64,000 nucleotides of DNA from G047528255 sp047528255 (GTDB lineage: Bacteria; Bacteroidota; Bacteroidia; Flavobacteriales; Blattabacteriaceae). Made by a program: the position numbers and the translations under genes. Shown piece by piece: positions 56,606 through 64,000 of this stretch; the stretch's first letter is position 1, and each line of letters opens with the position of its first letter. Below the pieces are notes generated by a model, which was not told the origin of the DNA, made no database searches, and was given only the letters and a program-made list of their open reading frames with translations. The stretch spans positions 496,001-560,000 of the forward strand of contig CP180024.1 of the NCBI GenBank assembly GCA_047528255.1. The letters are read 5' to 3'.

Positions 56606-57221
56606 ATTCTTTTATAACATATAATATTTTCTTTCGAAAGAGTTCCAAAATTAGCACATGAAGTTTATCCACTTTTTCTCTCAATGTTTCTATATCTCCC
56701 ATATTTTCAATAATTATATCCGAACGGCTGACTTTTTCCCGATCAGTCCATTGATTTTTTATACGCTTGAGAATTTCCGCTTGATCAAATTTATCTCTTT
56801 GTATAATGCGTTTGATCCTTATATCCAGAGGTGCCGTTACCGTGATAATCAAATCACACAATTGGTGAATTCCGACTTCGAATAATATAGCTGTTTCTTT
56901 GATACAATAAGGAGCCTCATGACGACACATCCAGTTCTTGAAGTCCAATGAAACCCAAGGATGAACCAAAGCGTTCAAACATTTCAAATGTAAAGGATTT
57001 TCAAAAACCTTTTGAGAGAGATACTTTGTATTCAATCCACCTGCTTGATAAGCTTGTTTTCCAAAGGCCTTTATGATATCTGATTTGAGTGAGTCTATCT
57101 GTTCCATGAGAATTTTGGCTGACAAATCCGAATTATATACGGGAAGGCCTTTCTGAGAAAAGAAATACGACGCAGTACTTTTCCCTGCGCCTATACCTCC
57201 GGTAAGTCCTACTACATACAT
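56598..57221 (-). CDS. coaE: Dephospho-CoA kinase
   Basis: The 207-aa enzyme adds the 3' phosphate in the last step of coenzyme A synthesis. It has the Walker A GLTGGIGAGKST, the substrate-binding YNSDLSAK, VHPWV and ETAILFEVG motifs, and TVTAPLDIRIKRIIQRD. The ATG is at 57221. The relic of a YbbR-like gene lies just upstream and a kinase-like relic overlaps its stop, so it was once the middle gene of a three-gene operon. CoA feeds the fatty-acid and PPTase functions elsewhere in the window. Confidence 0.93.
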   Translation of the reverse strand: MYVVGLTGGIGAGKSTASYFFSQKGLPVYNSDLSAKILMEQIDSLKSDIIKAFGKQAYQAGGLNTKYLSQKVFENPLHLKCLNALVHPWVSLDFKNWMCRHEAPYCIKETAILFEVGIHQLCDLIITVTAPLDIRIKRIIQRDKFDQAEILKRIKNQWTDREKVSRSDIIIENMGDIETLREKVDKLHVLILELFRKKILYVIKEYD

Positions 57222-57234
57222 AAGTGTCGAAAAC

Positions 57235-57302
57235 TTATTGTGATTTGACTAACCCGATCACTTCAACTTTGTCCGGAATTATTTTGACATCCTTTATAAA
57301 AT
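57235..57302 (-). pseudogene. 3' relic of a YbbR-like protein gene
   Basis: The minus strand reads FIKDVKIIPDKVEVIGLVKSQ and a stop at 57235-57237, 13 nt before the coaE ATG. The pattern KIIPDKVEVIG fits the YbbR repeat (I.P..V.V.G), and YbbR-like genes commonly precede coaE in Bacteroidetes. Only about 20 codons remain; the rest was removed at the IS fragment starting near 57303. Short, so the identification is moderate. Confidence 0.5.
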
Positions 57303-57561
57303 AAGCAAATTGGCCTTTTATTCCCTGGCCTTTTTGATATATTTTTCTTATTTCATTTTCCATCCCTTCCCAGTGGATCAAGGTGTTTAACCTTTTGAAA
57401 AACTCACTACCTTCTGGTAGAAGGTCCGTATATAGTCACTAAAGCTTATTTGTACGGTGCTTCTGAGCATAGAGCTGGATTTTTTATTTTATACTCCAAA
57501 TACACGAAACAATATATTGATTTACAAATATTTTAACATCCTTCTCCCATGCAATGTTCTC
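57303..57561 (-). mobile_element. IS5-family 5' fragment
   Basis: Reversed right end, leader and transposase start; ends ATGCAATGTTCTC. CAATGGTCTGC right after it (57562-57571) may be a trace of a left end. Confidence 0.85.
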
Positions 57562-57666
57562 AATGGTCTGCATTATTAACTCAACTCCCGCCCTCCGACC
57601 AAAACCGATCTCAATAAAAAAAATCAAAAATGAGAGATTTTATTCTTTTAGAGACAACAATTGAAT

Positions 57667-58533
57667 TCAAGAAGCCAAATAAGGAACTAGTATACTATTT
57701 CGAGACGAATGTTTAAGCCTTTTCAAGGCAGTGTTTTCGATCTGTCTGACACGCTCACGCGTTAAACTACATTCTTGTCCAACCTCTTCCAAAGTCATCG
57801 GGGCGCAACCATCCAAACCATAATGCAGACGAATCACAAGACGCTCACGCTCCGTAAGCGTATCCAAAGCTCTATTAATATCTTTACGAAGCGATTCCCT
57901 CTCAAGATCGCAGTCAGGACGAGGAGATTCATCCGAACGAATCACATCATAAAGGTTGGAGTCCTCTCCTTCCACCAAAGGAGCGTCCATAGAGACATGC
58001 TTACCCGAGCTTCTTAAAGCATCCTCTACGTCTTTTTCATTCATCTCTAAGAAATCGGAGATTTCTCTAATAGACGGTAATCTTTGAAATTCTTGTTCCA
58101 ACTGAGCCTGAGCTTTGTGAATTTTATTGCTCAAAGCTATTTTATTGGTAGGATTTCGCACGATCCGAGATTGCTCAGCTATAGCTTGAAGAATGGACTG
58201 ACGAATCCACCACACACAATAAGAAATACATTTGAAACCTCTGGTTTCATCGAAGCGACAAATGCCTTTAATCAAACCCAAATTACCTTCATTGATCAGA
58301 TCACAGAGGCTCAATCCTTGATTTTGATATTGCTTGGCCACAGAGACCACAAAACGCAGATTGGCTTTGGTGAGCTTTTCTATCGCAGCCTGATCTCCAC
58401 CTCGAGCTCTACGAGCATATTCAACTTCCTCTTCCGGGGTAAGTAGATCGATCTTTCCGATTTCATGGAGATACTTGTCTAAAGATTCAGACTCACGATT
58501 GGTGATCTGCTTGGTGATTTTCAATTGTCTCAT
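57667..58533 (-). CDS. rpoD: Primary RNA polymerase sigma factor (RpoD/SigA, Bacteroidetes type)
   Basis: The 288-aa sigma factor has region 1.2-2.4 (SLDKYLHEIGKIDLLTPEEE, LRFVVSVAKQYQNQGL, DLINEGNLGLIK, VWWIRQSILQAIAEQSR), region 3, and region 4.2 (MTLEEVGQECSLTRERVRQIE). It lacks region 1.1, as is normal for Bacteroidetes, and reads the TTTG/TAnnTTTG promoters found across this window. Region 2.4 shows FKCISYCVWW where most relatives have FKFISYAVWW, and SRIVRNPTNKI for SRIVRLPLNKI. The start is ATG at 58533, downstream of pnp with a 122-bp gap. Confidence 0.95.
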   Translation of the reverse strand: MRQLKITKQITNRESESLDKYLHEIGKIDLLTPEEEVEYARRARGGDQAAIEKLTKANLRFVVSVAKQYQNQGLSLCDLINEGNLGLIKGICRFDETRGFKCISYCVWWIRQSILQAIAEQSRIVRNPTNKIALSNKIHKAQAQLEQEFQRLPSIREISDFLEMNEKDVEDALRSSGKHVSMDAPLVEGEDSNLYDVIRSDESPRPDCDLERESLRKDINRALDTLTERERLVIRLHYGLDGCAPMTLEEVGQECSLTRERVRQIENTALKRLKHSSRNSILVPYLAS

Positions 58534-58575
58534 AAACGTTTAATTGGTAATTCTCGATTAAACAATATTGGGATA

Positions 58576-58627
58576 TACGTAACTTTTTTAAAAAATGTTA
58601 CACCTGTAATTAGAGGTCCTACGTAAC
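58576..58627 (-). promoter_or_regulatory. Repeated GTTACGTA sites upstream of rpoD
   Basis: GTTACGTA occurs twice on the minus strand (58620-58627 and 58576-58583), 44 bp apart. A third half-site and the near-palindrome GTAACTTTTTTAAAAAATGTTAC (58579-58602) lie between. A candidate regulator site or part of the rpoD promoter; no standard -7 box was recognised. Confidence 0.3.
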
Positions 58628-58655
58628 AAAGCAATAAACAAAAATTGACAATTTT

Positions 58656-60800
58656 TTATTCCCGAGTTGAACTTTCAAGAGCATCTTGTGGACGAGACAA
58701 GAGAGCTTTACGAGAAAGTCTCATTTTACCGTTTTTTTGATCTATTTGCAATAATTTAACATCTATCTCATCGCCCAACCTCAAAGCGTCCTCGACTTTG
58801 TTCAATCTCTTGTGCTCAATTTCGGAGATATGAAGTAGACCTTCAACTCCTTTAGCCAGCTCTACAAAGGCCCCAAATTCTTTGATGGCCTTTACTTTGA
58901 CTTTGTATACTTCTCCAACTTGAGGGATAAAAGCAATCGCCTTGATTCGATTTACGGCTTGATCTATCTTGTCATAATCCTTACCTAAAATTTCAATGAG
59001 ACCAAGGTTTCCTTTTTCTTCAATGAAGATAGTTGTTTCGGTATCGGCTTGAACCTCTTGGATAACCTTCCCGCCCGGCCCGATTACCGCGCCTATAAAG
59101 TCTCTGGGTATGTCGAATGTAAAAATTTTCGGAGCGTTGGGTTTCAGTCGCTTGCGCGATTCCGAAATCGTTTCAAGCATCCTTTTCAAGATATGAAAAC
59201 GCCCTTCTCGGGCTTGATTCAAAGCTTTTTCCAAGATATCATAAGTCAAACCACCAATCTTGATGTCCATTTGGCAAGCCGTGATTCCGCTTTCGGTACC
59301 AGTGACTTTAAAATCCATATCGCCAAGATGATCTTCATCGCCCAAAATGTCTGAAAGCACTACCCATTTTCCTGAATTTTTATTGATGATCAACCCCATA
59401 GCGATACCTGAAACAGGCCTTTTGATCGATACTCCGGCATCCATCAACGCTAACGTGGCTGCGCATACCGTAGCCATCGAAGATGAGCCGTTGGATTCTA
59501 AAATATCGGATACTACACGAATGGTATAAGGAACTTCATCTGAAATGACATTTTTCAAAGCACGCTGGGCTAAGTTGCCATGCCCCACCTCACGTCGCGA
59601 AACCCCACGAAGAGGGCGTACTTCTCCGGTAGAAAAAGGCGGAAAATTATAGTGTAGATAAAATTTCTCTTGATCTTCCATGATGGCGTTGTCGATTCGA
59701 TTAGCATCGAGTGAAGATCCTAAGGTGACCGTAGTCAAAGATTGAGTCTCTCCCCGGGTGAAAACAGCCGAGCCATGGACTCCCGGTAGATAATCCACTT
59801 GACTCCATATCGGACGAATTTGTTCGGGAGTCCGTCCATCCAAACGAACTTTCTCTTCAAGGATCATCTTACGGACGACATCCTTTTTAATTTCCGAATA
59901 ATATTTATCGATGGTAGGCTCATTCTTTTGAAGCTCCTCTTCTGAATATTCTAACTTAAAGGATTTTAGGATCTCTTCATATTCATTTGAACGAGTTTTT
60001 TTATCGGAAAATTTTTTAGATGCTTGATAAATTTTTTCGTGAGCGAAGTCAAAAATTTTCTTCTTCAATTCTTTATTGAGCGACTCGTCAGCGGCAACTT
60101 GCTCTGTTTTGGAAGGGCATTTTTTGACTAAAAGAAGCTGTGCTTCTATCTGTAATTTTATCACTTCGTGTGCTTCTTGTATGGCCTGAATTATTTCATA
60201 TTCAGAGACTTCTTTCATCTCTCCTTCAACCATAATAACAGAATCTTTGGAAGCTGCAACAACTAAATCCATATCTGTTTTCTTGACTTGCTCAAGCCCC
60301 GGATTGACTATAAACTGCCCATCTACGCGTATGACACGTACCTCGGATACAGGTCCGTTAAAAGGTATCCCTGATATGGCAAGAGCTGTAGAGGCTGCCA
60401 AACCTGCCAGGCCATCGGGCAATACACTCTTGTCATAAGAAAGAAGCGAGATCATCACTTGAACTTCTCGATGAAAATTGCTCGGAAAAAGAGGCCGCAA
60501 CATACGATCTACCAACCTCATGGTCAATATTTCTTCATCGGAAGGCCTTCCCTCACGTTTGATAAATCCTCCGGGGATTTTACCTCCGGCTGCATATTTT
60601 TCTCTATAATCTACTGTCAACGGAAGAAAGTCTAGACCTTCTTTGGACTCCTTTCCGACAACTATCGTGGACAATAGCATAGTATCACCCATACGCACGA
60701 CGACAGCTCCATCCGCTTGTCTGGCCAACTGTCCAGTTTCTATGACAATGGTACGGCCGTCTTTCAATGCGATAGTTTCTCTTATTATTTCTAATGTCAT
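58656..60800 (-). CDS. pnp: Polyribonucleotide nucleotidyltransferase (PNPase)
   Basis: The 714-aa enzyme degrades RNA 3' to 5' by phosphorolysis. It has two RNase PH domains (about 5-240 and 320-545; MLLSTIVVGKE, PFNGPVSEVRV, FPPFSTGEVRP, ILGDEDHLGDMDFKVTGTE), a KH domain (about 555-615, DFIGAVIGPGGKVIQ) and an S1 domain (about 620-695, GEVYKVKVKAIKEFGAFVEL). It follows rpsO by 96 bp and precedes rpoD, the usual Flavobacteriales order. The ATG is at 60800. Confidence 0.96.
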   Translation of the reverse strand: MTLEIIRETIALKDGRTIVIETGQLARQADGAVVVRMGDTMLLSTIVVGKESKEGLDFLPLTVDYREKYAAGGKIPGGFIKREGRPSDEEILTMRLVDRMLRPLFPSNFHREVQVMISLLSYDKSVLPDGLAGLAASTALAISGIPFNGPVSEVRVIRVDGQFIVNPGLEQVKKTDMDLVVAASKDSVIMVEGEMKEVSEYEIIQAIQEAHEVIKLQIEAQLLLVKKCPSKTEQVAADESLNKELKKKIFDFAHEKIYQASKKFSDKKTRSNEYEEILKSFKLEYSEEELQKNEPTIDKYYSEIKKDVVRKMILEEKVRLDGRTPEQIRPIWSQVDYLPGVHGSAVFTRGETQSLTTVTLGSSLDANRIDNAIMEDQEKFYLHYNFPPFSTGEVRPLRGVSRREVGHGNLAQRALKNVISDEVPYTIRVVSDILESNGSSSMATVCAATLALMDAGVSIKRPVSGIAMGLIINKNSGKWVVLSDILGDEDHLGDMDFKVTGTESGITACQMDIKIGGLTYDILEKALNQAREGRFHILKRMLETISESRKRLKPNAPKIFTFDIPRDFIGAVIGPGGKVIQEVQADTETTIFIEEKGNLGLIEILGKDYDKIDQAVNRIKAIAFIPQVGEVYKVKVKAIKEFGAFVELAKGVEGLLHISEIEHKRLNKVEDALRLGDEIDVKLLQIDQKNGKMRLSRKALLSRPQDALESSTRE

Positions 60801-60882
60801 ATCCGTAATCTTTTTTTTTATTACAGTAATTTTTTTAAATAAAAAAGGGACATTTTTTGCCCCCCCCTAAATTGATTGACTC

Positions 60883-60900
60883 ATGATTATTTTTAATCAT
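60883..60900. repeat. Perfect inverted repeat at the rpsO stop codon
   Basis: ATGATTA TTTT TAATCAT spans the rpsO TGA stop. It could form a small RNA stem between rpsO and pnp, a place where some bacteria process the joint transcript. It lacks a T-run and GC pairs and is not a terminator. Confidence 0.35.
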
Positions 60901-61166
60901 TTTCTTATTCCTAACTCTTGAATAACTTCTTTATAAGCATTCAGATCGCCCTTCTTGACATATTTAAGCAACTTGGCTCTTTTAGCTACCATTTTAATCA
61001 AAGAACGTTCTGTATTAAAGTCTTTTTTATGAAATTTGAGATGTTTGGTCAAGTGGTTGATTCTGAAAGTAAAAACAGCTACTTGTCCTTTATGGCTTCC
61101 TGTATCGGCTTCGGATTTTCCATATTTTGAAAAAATCTCTTTCTTTTTTTCTTCGGTTAAGTACAT
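60897..61166 (-). CDS. rpsO: 30S ribosomal protein S15
   Basis: The 89-aa protein has the S15 landmarks GKSEADTGSHKGQVAVFTFRI, HLKFHKKDFNTERSL and MVAKRAKLLKYVKK. It binds the central domain of 16S rRNA early in 30S assembly. The ATG at 61166 is preceded by a good promoter. pnp follows after 96 bp, as in many bacteria. Confidence 0.97.
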   Translation of the reverse strand: MYLTEEKKKEIFSKYGKSEADTGSHKGQVAVFTFRINHLTKHLKFHKKDFNTERSLIKMVAKRAKLLKYVKKGDLNAYKEVIQELGIRK

Positions 61167-61203
61167 ACTCTTCGCTTTGAATAGTTTCTTGGGTTAGCGT
61201 CTG

Positions 61204-61233
61204 CTAATGTAGTAAATATTTTGTCTTTGACAA
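61204..61233 (-). promoter_or_regulatory. Promoter of rpsO
   Basis: On the minus strand TTG, 19 bp, TACATTAG (one mismatch to TAnnTTTG) lies 38 nt before the ATG. A plus-strand TAACTTTC at 61275-61282 may be an orphan promoter facing the IS block. Confidence 0.6.
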
Positions 61234-61290
61234 TATTATCAAATCAGAAACCTAAAACAACTCTGATGTTTTCGTAACTTTCGCGGTTAT

Positions 61291-61304
61291 GAGACCATTG
61301 TGTT
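61291..61304 (-). mobile_element. IS left-end remnant, 14 bp
   Basis: GAGACCATTGTGTT directly after TTAT (61287-61290), cut by the next copy. Confidence 0.7.
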
Positions 61305-62412
61305 TAGAACATTGCATGTGAGAAGGAGTTTAAAATATTTGTAAATCAATATACACTTTCGTGTATTTAGAGTATAAAATAAAAAAAATCGGAACTATGT
61401 TCAGAAGCAGTGCACAAATAAGCTTTAGTGAACTATATATGGCTTCGTCTACCAGAAGGAGTGAATTTTTAAAAAGGTTAAAAACCTTGATCCACTGGGA
61501 AGGGATGGAGAAAGAAATAAGAAAAATATATCAAAAAGGCCAAGGAATAGAAAGCCAACGTACTTACAGTGGAAGTATCGTTATTTAAGATGATACTTTT
61601 GAGTCACTGATATGATTTCAGTGATGAAGGAACGGAAAAATTGGTGAAAGAATCCTTGATCTGCATACGCTTTTTTGGTTTTCGATTGGAAGATTAGATT
61701 CCAGATCATACGACTCTATGCAAATTTAGCAATAAAATAGTAGCAAAAAAGCATATGAATGTTTACTGAAAAAAATTAATAAAAAATTAGGAAAGCATCA
61801 TGCGATAGTTAAAACAGGAATGATAGTATATGCCAGTATTACAGTGAGGCCTTTTGCTCTAAAGAGAGATCCTGCCTATGTAGTGTAGGTACGGAAGGAA
61901 GAGGAGAAAAGCAAATCAATCAAAGAAAAGAAAGGGTAAAAAAGAGACTCAATCAGGAGTAGACACTCAAAGAAAATGGCTCAAGAAATCAGGTAAAATC
62001 TAGTACGGATACAAGAAGCACATAGGATAGATAAAAATGGAATGAGACTAGCTGTACATATCGTAGCAGCCAATGAGCATGATAGTAGAGGGCTAAAACC
62101 CTTAATAAAAAAAATAGGATATAACCCCCAGAGAAGTATATGCAGACAAAGATTACCAAGTGCCAGTCAACGTGTCTTACTTTCATAGCCGAAGCATCAA
62201 AGACCGTATACAGAAGAAATCCTATAGGCCCCCTCTTAAGTAGAGATAACTAATATTATTCAACAAATTAGTGAGTAAACCCCGATGGGTACTAGAACGT
62301 ACTTTTGGCAGTATAAAGCATTGGTTTGGATCAGGCAAGGCTCGTTACAAAGGATTAGCCGTGTGCATGACCAGAATTTTATGAAGGAGGTTATGGTGCA
62401 TAATTTGTATCT
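61305..62412 (+). mobile_element. IS5-family element, 3' end interrupted
   Basis: Begins TAGAACATTGCATGTG. The transposase start is open for 75 codons (61361-61588). It stops at CATAATTTGTATCT near the end of the gene; part of the remainder reappears at 63691. Confidence 0.87.
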
Positions 62413-63690
62413 AGGCAATTGTGTTAATGGTGGATTACGTTTATTCAGCCTCCTAGATGGGCTTCGTTAGAGAACGATGTAAATTTAGTCTTTATACATT
62501 ATACTCAAAAAATATTGATTATAATATTAATTAATTATATTTGTTTTTATGGACAGCGCATAATAATTCCAGGGGAACGATACAAATTATGAGCCATAGC
62601 CTCCATAAGATGCTGGGTATGCACACAAACTAATCCTTTGTAACGGGGCCTTGCCTGATCCGAACCAACGCTTTATATTACCAAAAGTACGTTCTACGCC
62701 CCATCGGTTTTTACTCACTAATTTGTTGAATAATATTAGCTATCTCTACTTAAGAGACGGTTCCTATAAGCTTCTTCTGTATACGATCTTTGATGCCTCT
62801 ACTATAAAAGCAAAACATGTTGGCTGGCACTTGATAACCTTTTTCTGCATATACTTCTCTGGGGGTTATATCTTATTTGCTTATTAATGGCTTTAGCCCT
62901 CTACTATCATGCTCATTGGCTGCTACGATATGTACAGCTAGTCTCATTCCATTTTTATCTANCCTATGTGCTTCTTGTATCCGTACTAGATTTTACCTGA
63001 TTTCTTGAGCCATTTTCCTTGAGTGTCTACTCCTGATTGAGTCTCTTTTTTTACCCTTTCTTTTCTTTGACTGATTTGCTTTTGCCCCTCTTCCTTCCGC
63101 ATCTCCACTAGATAGGAAGAATCTCCCTTTAAAGCAAAGGGCCTCACTGTAATACTGGTGTATACTATAATTCCTGTTTTAACTATCTCCTGATGCTTTC
63201 TAATTCCTTATTGATCTTTTTCAGTAAGCTCTCATATGCTCTTTTTAGGTACTATTTCATTGCGAAAATATGCATAGAGTCGTATGATATAGCATCTGAT
63301 CTTCCAATTGAAAACCACAAAAGAGCATGCATCTCAAGGATTCTTTCACCAATTCTTCCGTTCCTACATCACTGAGATCATACCAGTGAATCAAAAACAT
63401 CACTTTAAATAACTATATTCCACTGTAAGCAGGTTGACATTTTATTTCCTAGCCTTTTTGATATATTTTTCTTATTTTTTTTCTCCATCCTATTCCCAGT
63501 GGATCTCGGTTTTTAACCTTTTTAAAAATTCACTCCTTTTGGTAGACAGACTATATATAGTTCACTAAATCTTATTTATGCGCTGCTTCTGAAGCATAGC
63601 TCTGGATTTTTTTTATTTTATACTCCAAATATACGAAACAATATATTGATTTACAAATATTTTAACCTCCTTTTTCCATGCAACGTGCTC
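62413..63690 (-). mobile_element. IS5-family element, full length, dead (inserted in the previous copy)
   Basis: From AGGCAATTGTGTTAATGG to GCAACGTGCTC. One ambiguous base (N) at 62962. The transposase is shifted in many places. Confidence 0.88.
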
Positions 63691-63779
63691 ATGATGTAAA
63701 ACACTAAATCTACATCTTCTCCAAGCAAGCCCATCTAGGATAGCTGAATAAACGTAATAAACATTAAAACAATGCTCTC
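63691..63779 (+). mobile_element. IS5-family 3' terminal fragment
   Basis: ATGATGTAAAACACTAAATC to AACAATGCTCTC; the outer end of the copy at 61305 with about 100 bp deleted at the junction. Confidence 0.8.
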
Positions 63780-63864
63780 TTCAAGTCAATCCGCACCGCT
63801 TTCATTTCTGATATTAAATGTAGTATACGACAGATTTCCTCAGTTTTATTGTTTTTAAAAAGAT

Positions 63865-63872
63865 TATCTTTG
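63865..63872 (+). promoter_or_regulatory. Putative -7 box of greA
   Basis: TATCTTTG lies 43 nt before the ATG at 63916. The nearest TTG is 13 bp upstream, so the -33 is weak. Confidence 0.4.
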
Positions 63873-63915
63873 TAGAAAGATACCCCAGACCTATTTTATT
63901 TAAAAGTTGAATGAC

Positions 63916-64000
63916 ATGACAAAGCCGGAATATATTACCGAAGAAGGCTTGAAAAAATTGCGTCAAGAAATTGGGCAATTGGAGACCGTAGAGCGTCCGA
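63916..64000 (+). CDS. greA: Transcription elongation factor GreA, 3' end cut by window edge
   Basis: The first 28 codons read MTKPEYITEEGLKKLRQEIG followed by QLETVERP, the N-terminal coiled-coil start of GreA. GreA enters the secondary channel of RNA polymerase and stimulates cleavage of backtracked transcripts. An earlier ATG at 63911 stops after two codons, so 63916 is the start. Confidence 0.9.
   Translation, partial: MTKPEYITEEGLKKLRQEIGQLETVERP

Noticed and set aside
60883..60900. The palindrome at the rpsO stop as a transcription terminator
   Set aside because: The stem has only two GC pairs and no T-run on either strand, and pnp follows in the same direction; listed only as an inverted repeat.
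5085..63779. The many recurring short sequences as a CRISPR array
   Set aside because: Repeats are dispersed, about 1.27 kb long, in both orientations and contain transposase sequence; there are no regular spacers and no cas genes.

Overview
The window comes from a Bacteroidota chromosome, most likely of the Flavobacteriales or a close relative. Evidence: a short 288-aa primary sigma factor; promoter boxes of the Bacteroidetes type (TTTG, about 19-20 bp, TAnnTTTG); an acetyl-CoA carboxylase beta subunit without zinc-finger cysteines; gene pairs such as bamA/tamA-like - fbaA - accD, rpsO - pnp - rpoD and tsaD - rsmE diverging from tamB; a class II aldolase; a transketolase split into two genes; menaquinone methylation; and an OmpA protein with thrombospondin type 3 repeats. 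The large load of dead insertion sequences, gene relics and gene ends eaten by IS ends suggests a lineage in an early or middle stage of genome reduction, as in host-associated bacteria. That lifestyle is an inference, and I cannot name the species.

Layout. 1-5009: envelope block with ridA (partial), lptD, an N-acetylmuramoyl-L-alanine amidase and an MlaD-type MCE protein. 5085-6235: IS relics. 6239-12998: M14 carboxypeptidase, XRE regulator, pnuC plus phosphopantetheinyl transferase, DedA protein and plsC-like acyltransferase, each separated by IS relics. 14652-19264: accD, fbaA, BamA/TamA-like lipoprotein. 19291-21131: IS relics. 21390-21947: pth. 22064-26212: IS relics around one 52-aa membrane protein. 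26276-35863: the longest IS-free stretch, with a KAS III-like synthase, rpmE2, GlmU-like protein, rsmE, tsaD, tamB and an AsnC/Lrp regulator. 36135-45329: IS relics enclosing menG and kdsC. 45493-51144: ompA-like gene, smpB, ABC-F ATPase and the two transketolase halves. 51185-52450: IS. 52607-55000: phoH relic, pruA, RNase P RNA. 55027-57561: IS, histidine-kinase relic, coaE, YbbR relic. 57667-61166: rpoD, pnp, rpsO. 61291-63779: IS. 63916-64000: greA (partial).

About 40 pieces of a single IS5-family element (about 1.27 kb, imperfect ends starting GAGACCATTGTG and GAGAACGTTGCATG) fill roughly a third of the window. No copy has an intact transposase, although the ancestral protein can be rebuilt by comparing copies. 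Copies are nested inside one another, and one nest shows a clear TTAT target duplication. The most interesting theme is how IS ends have remodelled host gene borders: at least three intact genes (pnuC, kdsC and the 52-aa membrane protein) take their last codons and stop codon from an IS end, and IS ends abut promoter boxes. Four host gene relics (phoH, a DUF2520 protein, a sensor kinase, YbbR) sit next to IS borders. The surviving genes are core functions: outer-membrane biogenesis (lptD, tamA-like, tamB, mlaD-like, ompA), fatty-acid synthesis and its carrier-protein activation (accD, KAS III-like, PPTase, plsC), translation and RNA turnover (pth, rsmE, tsaD, rpmE2, rpsO, smpB, pnp, rnpB), sugar metabolism (fbaA, tkt), cofactors (coaE, menG, pnuC) and proline use (pruA). 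No tRNA, rRNA or CRISPR array was recognised.
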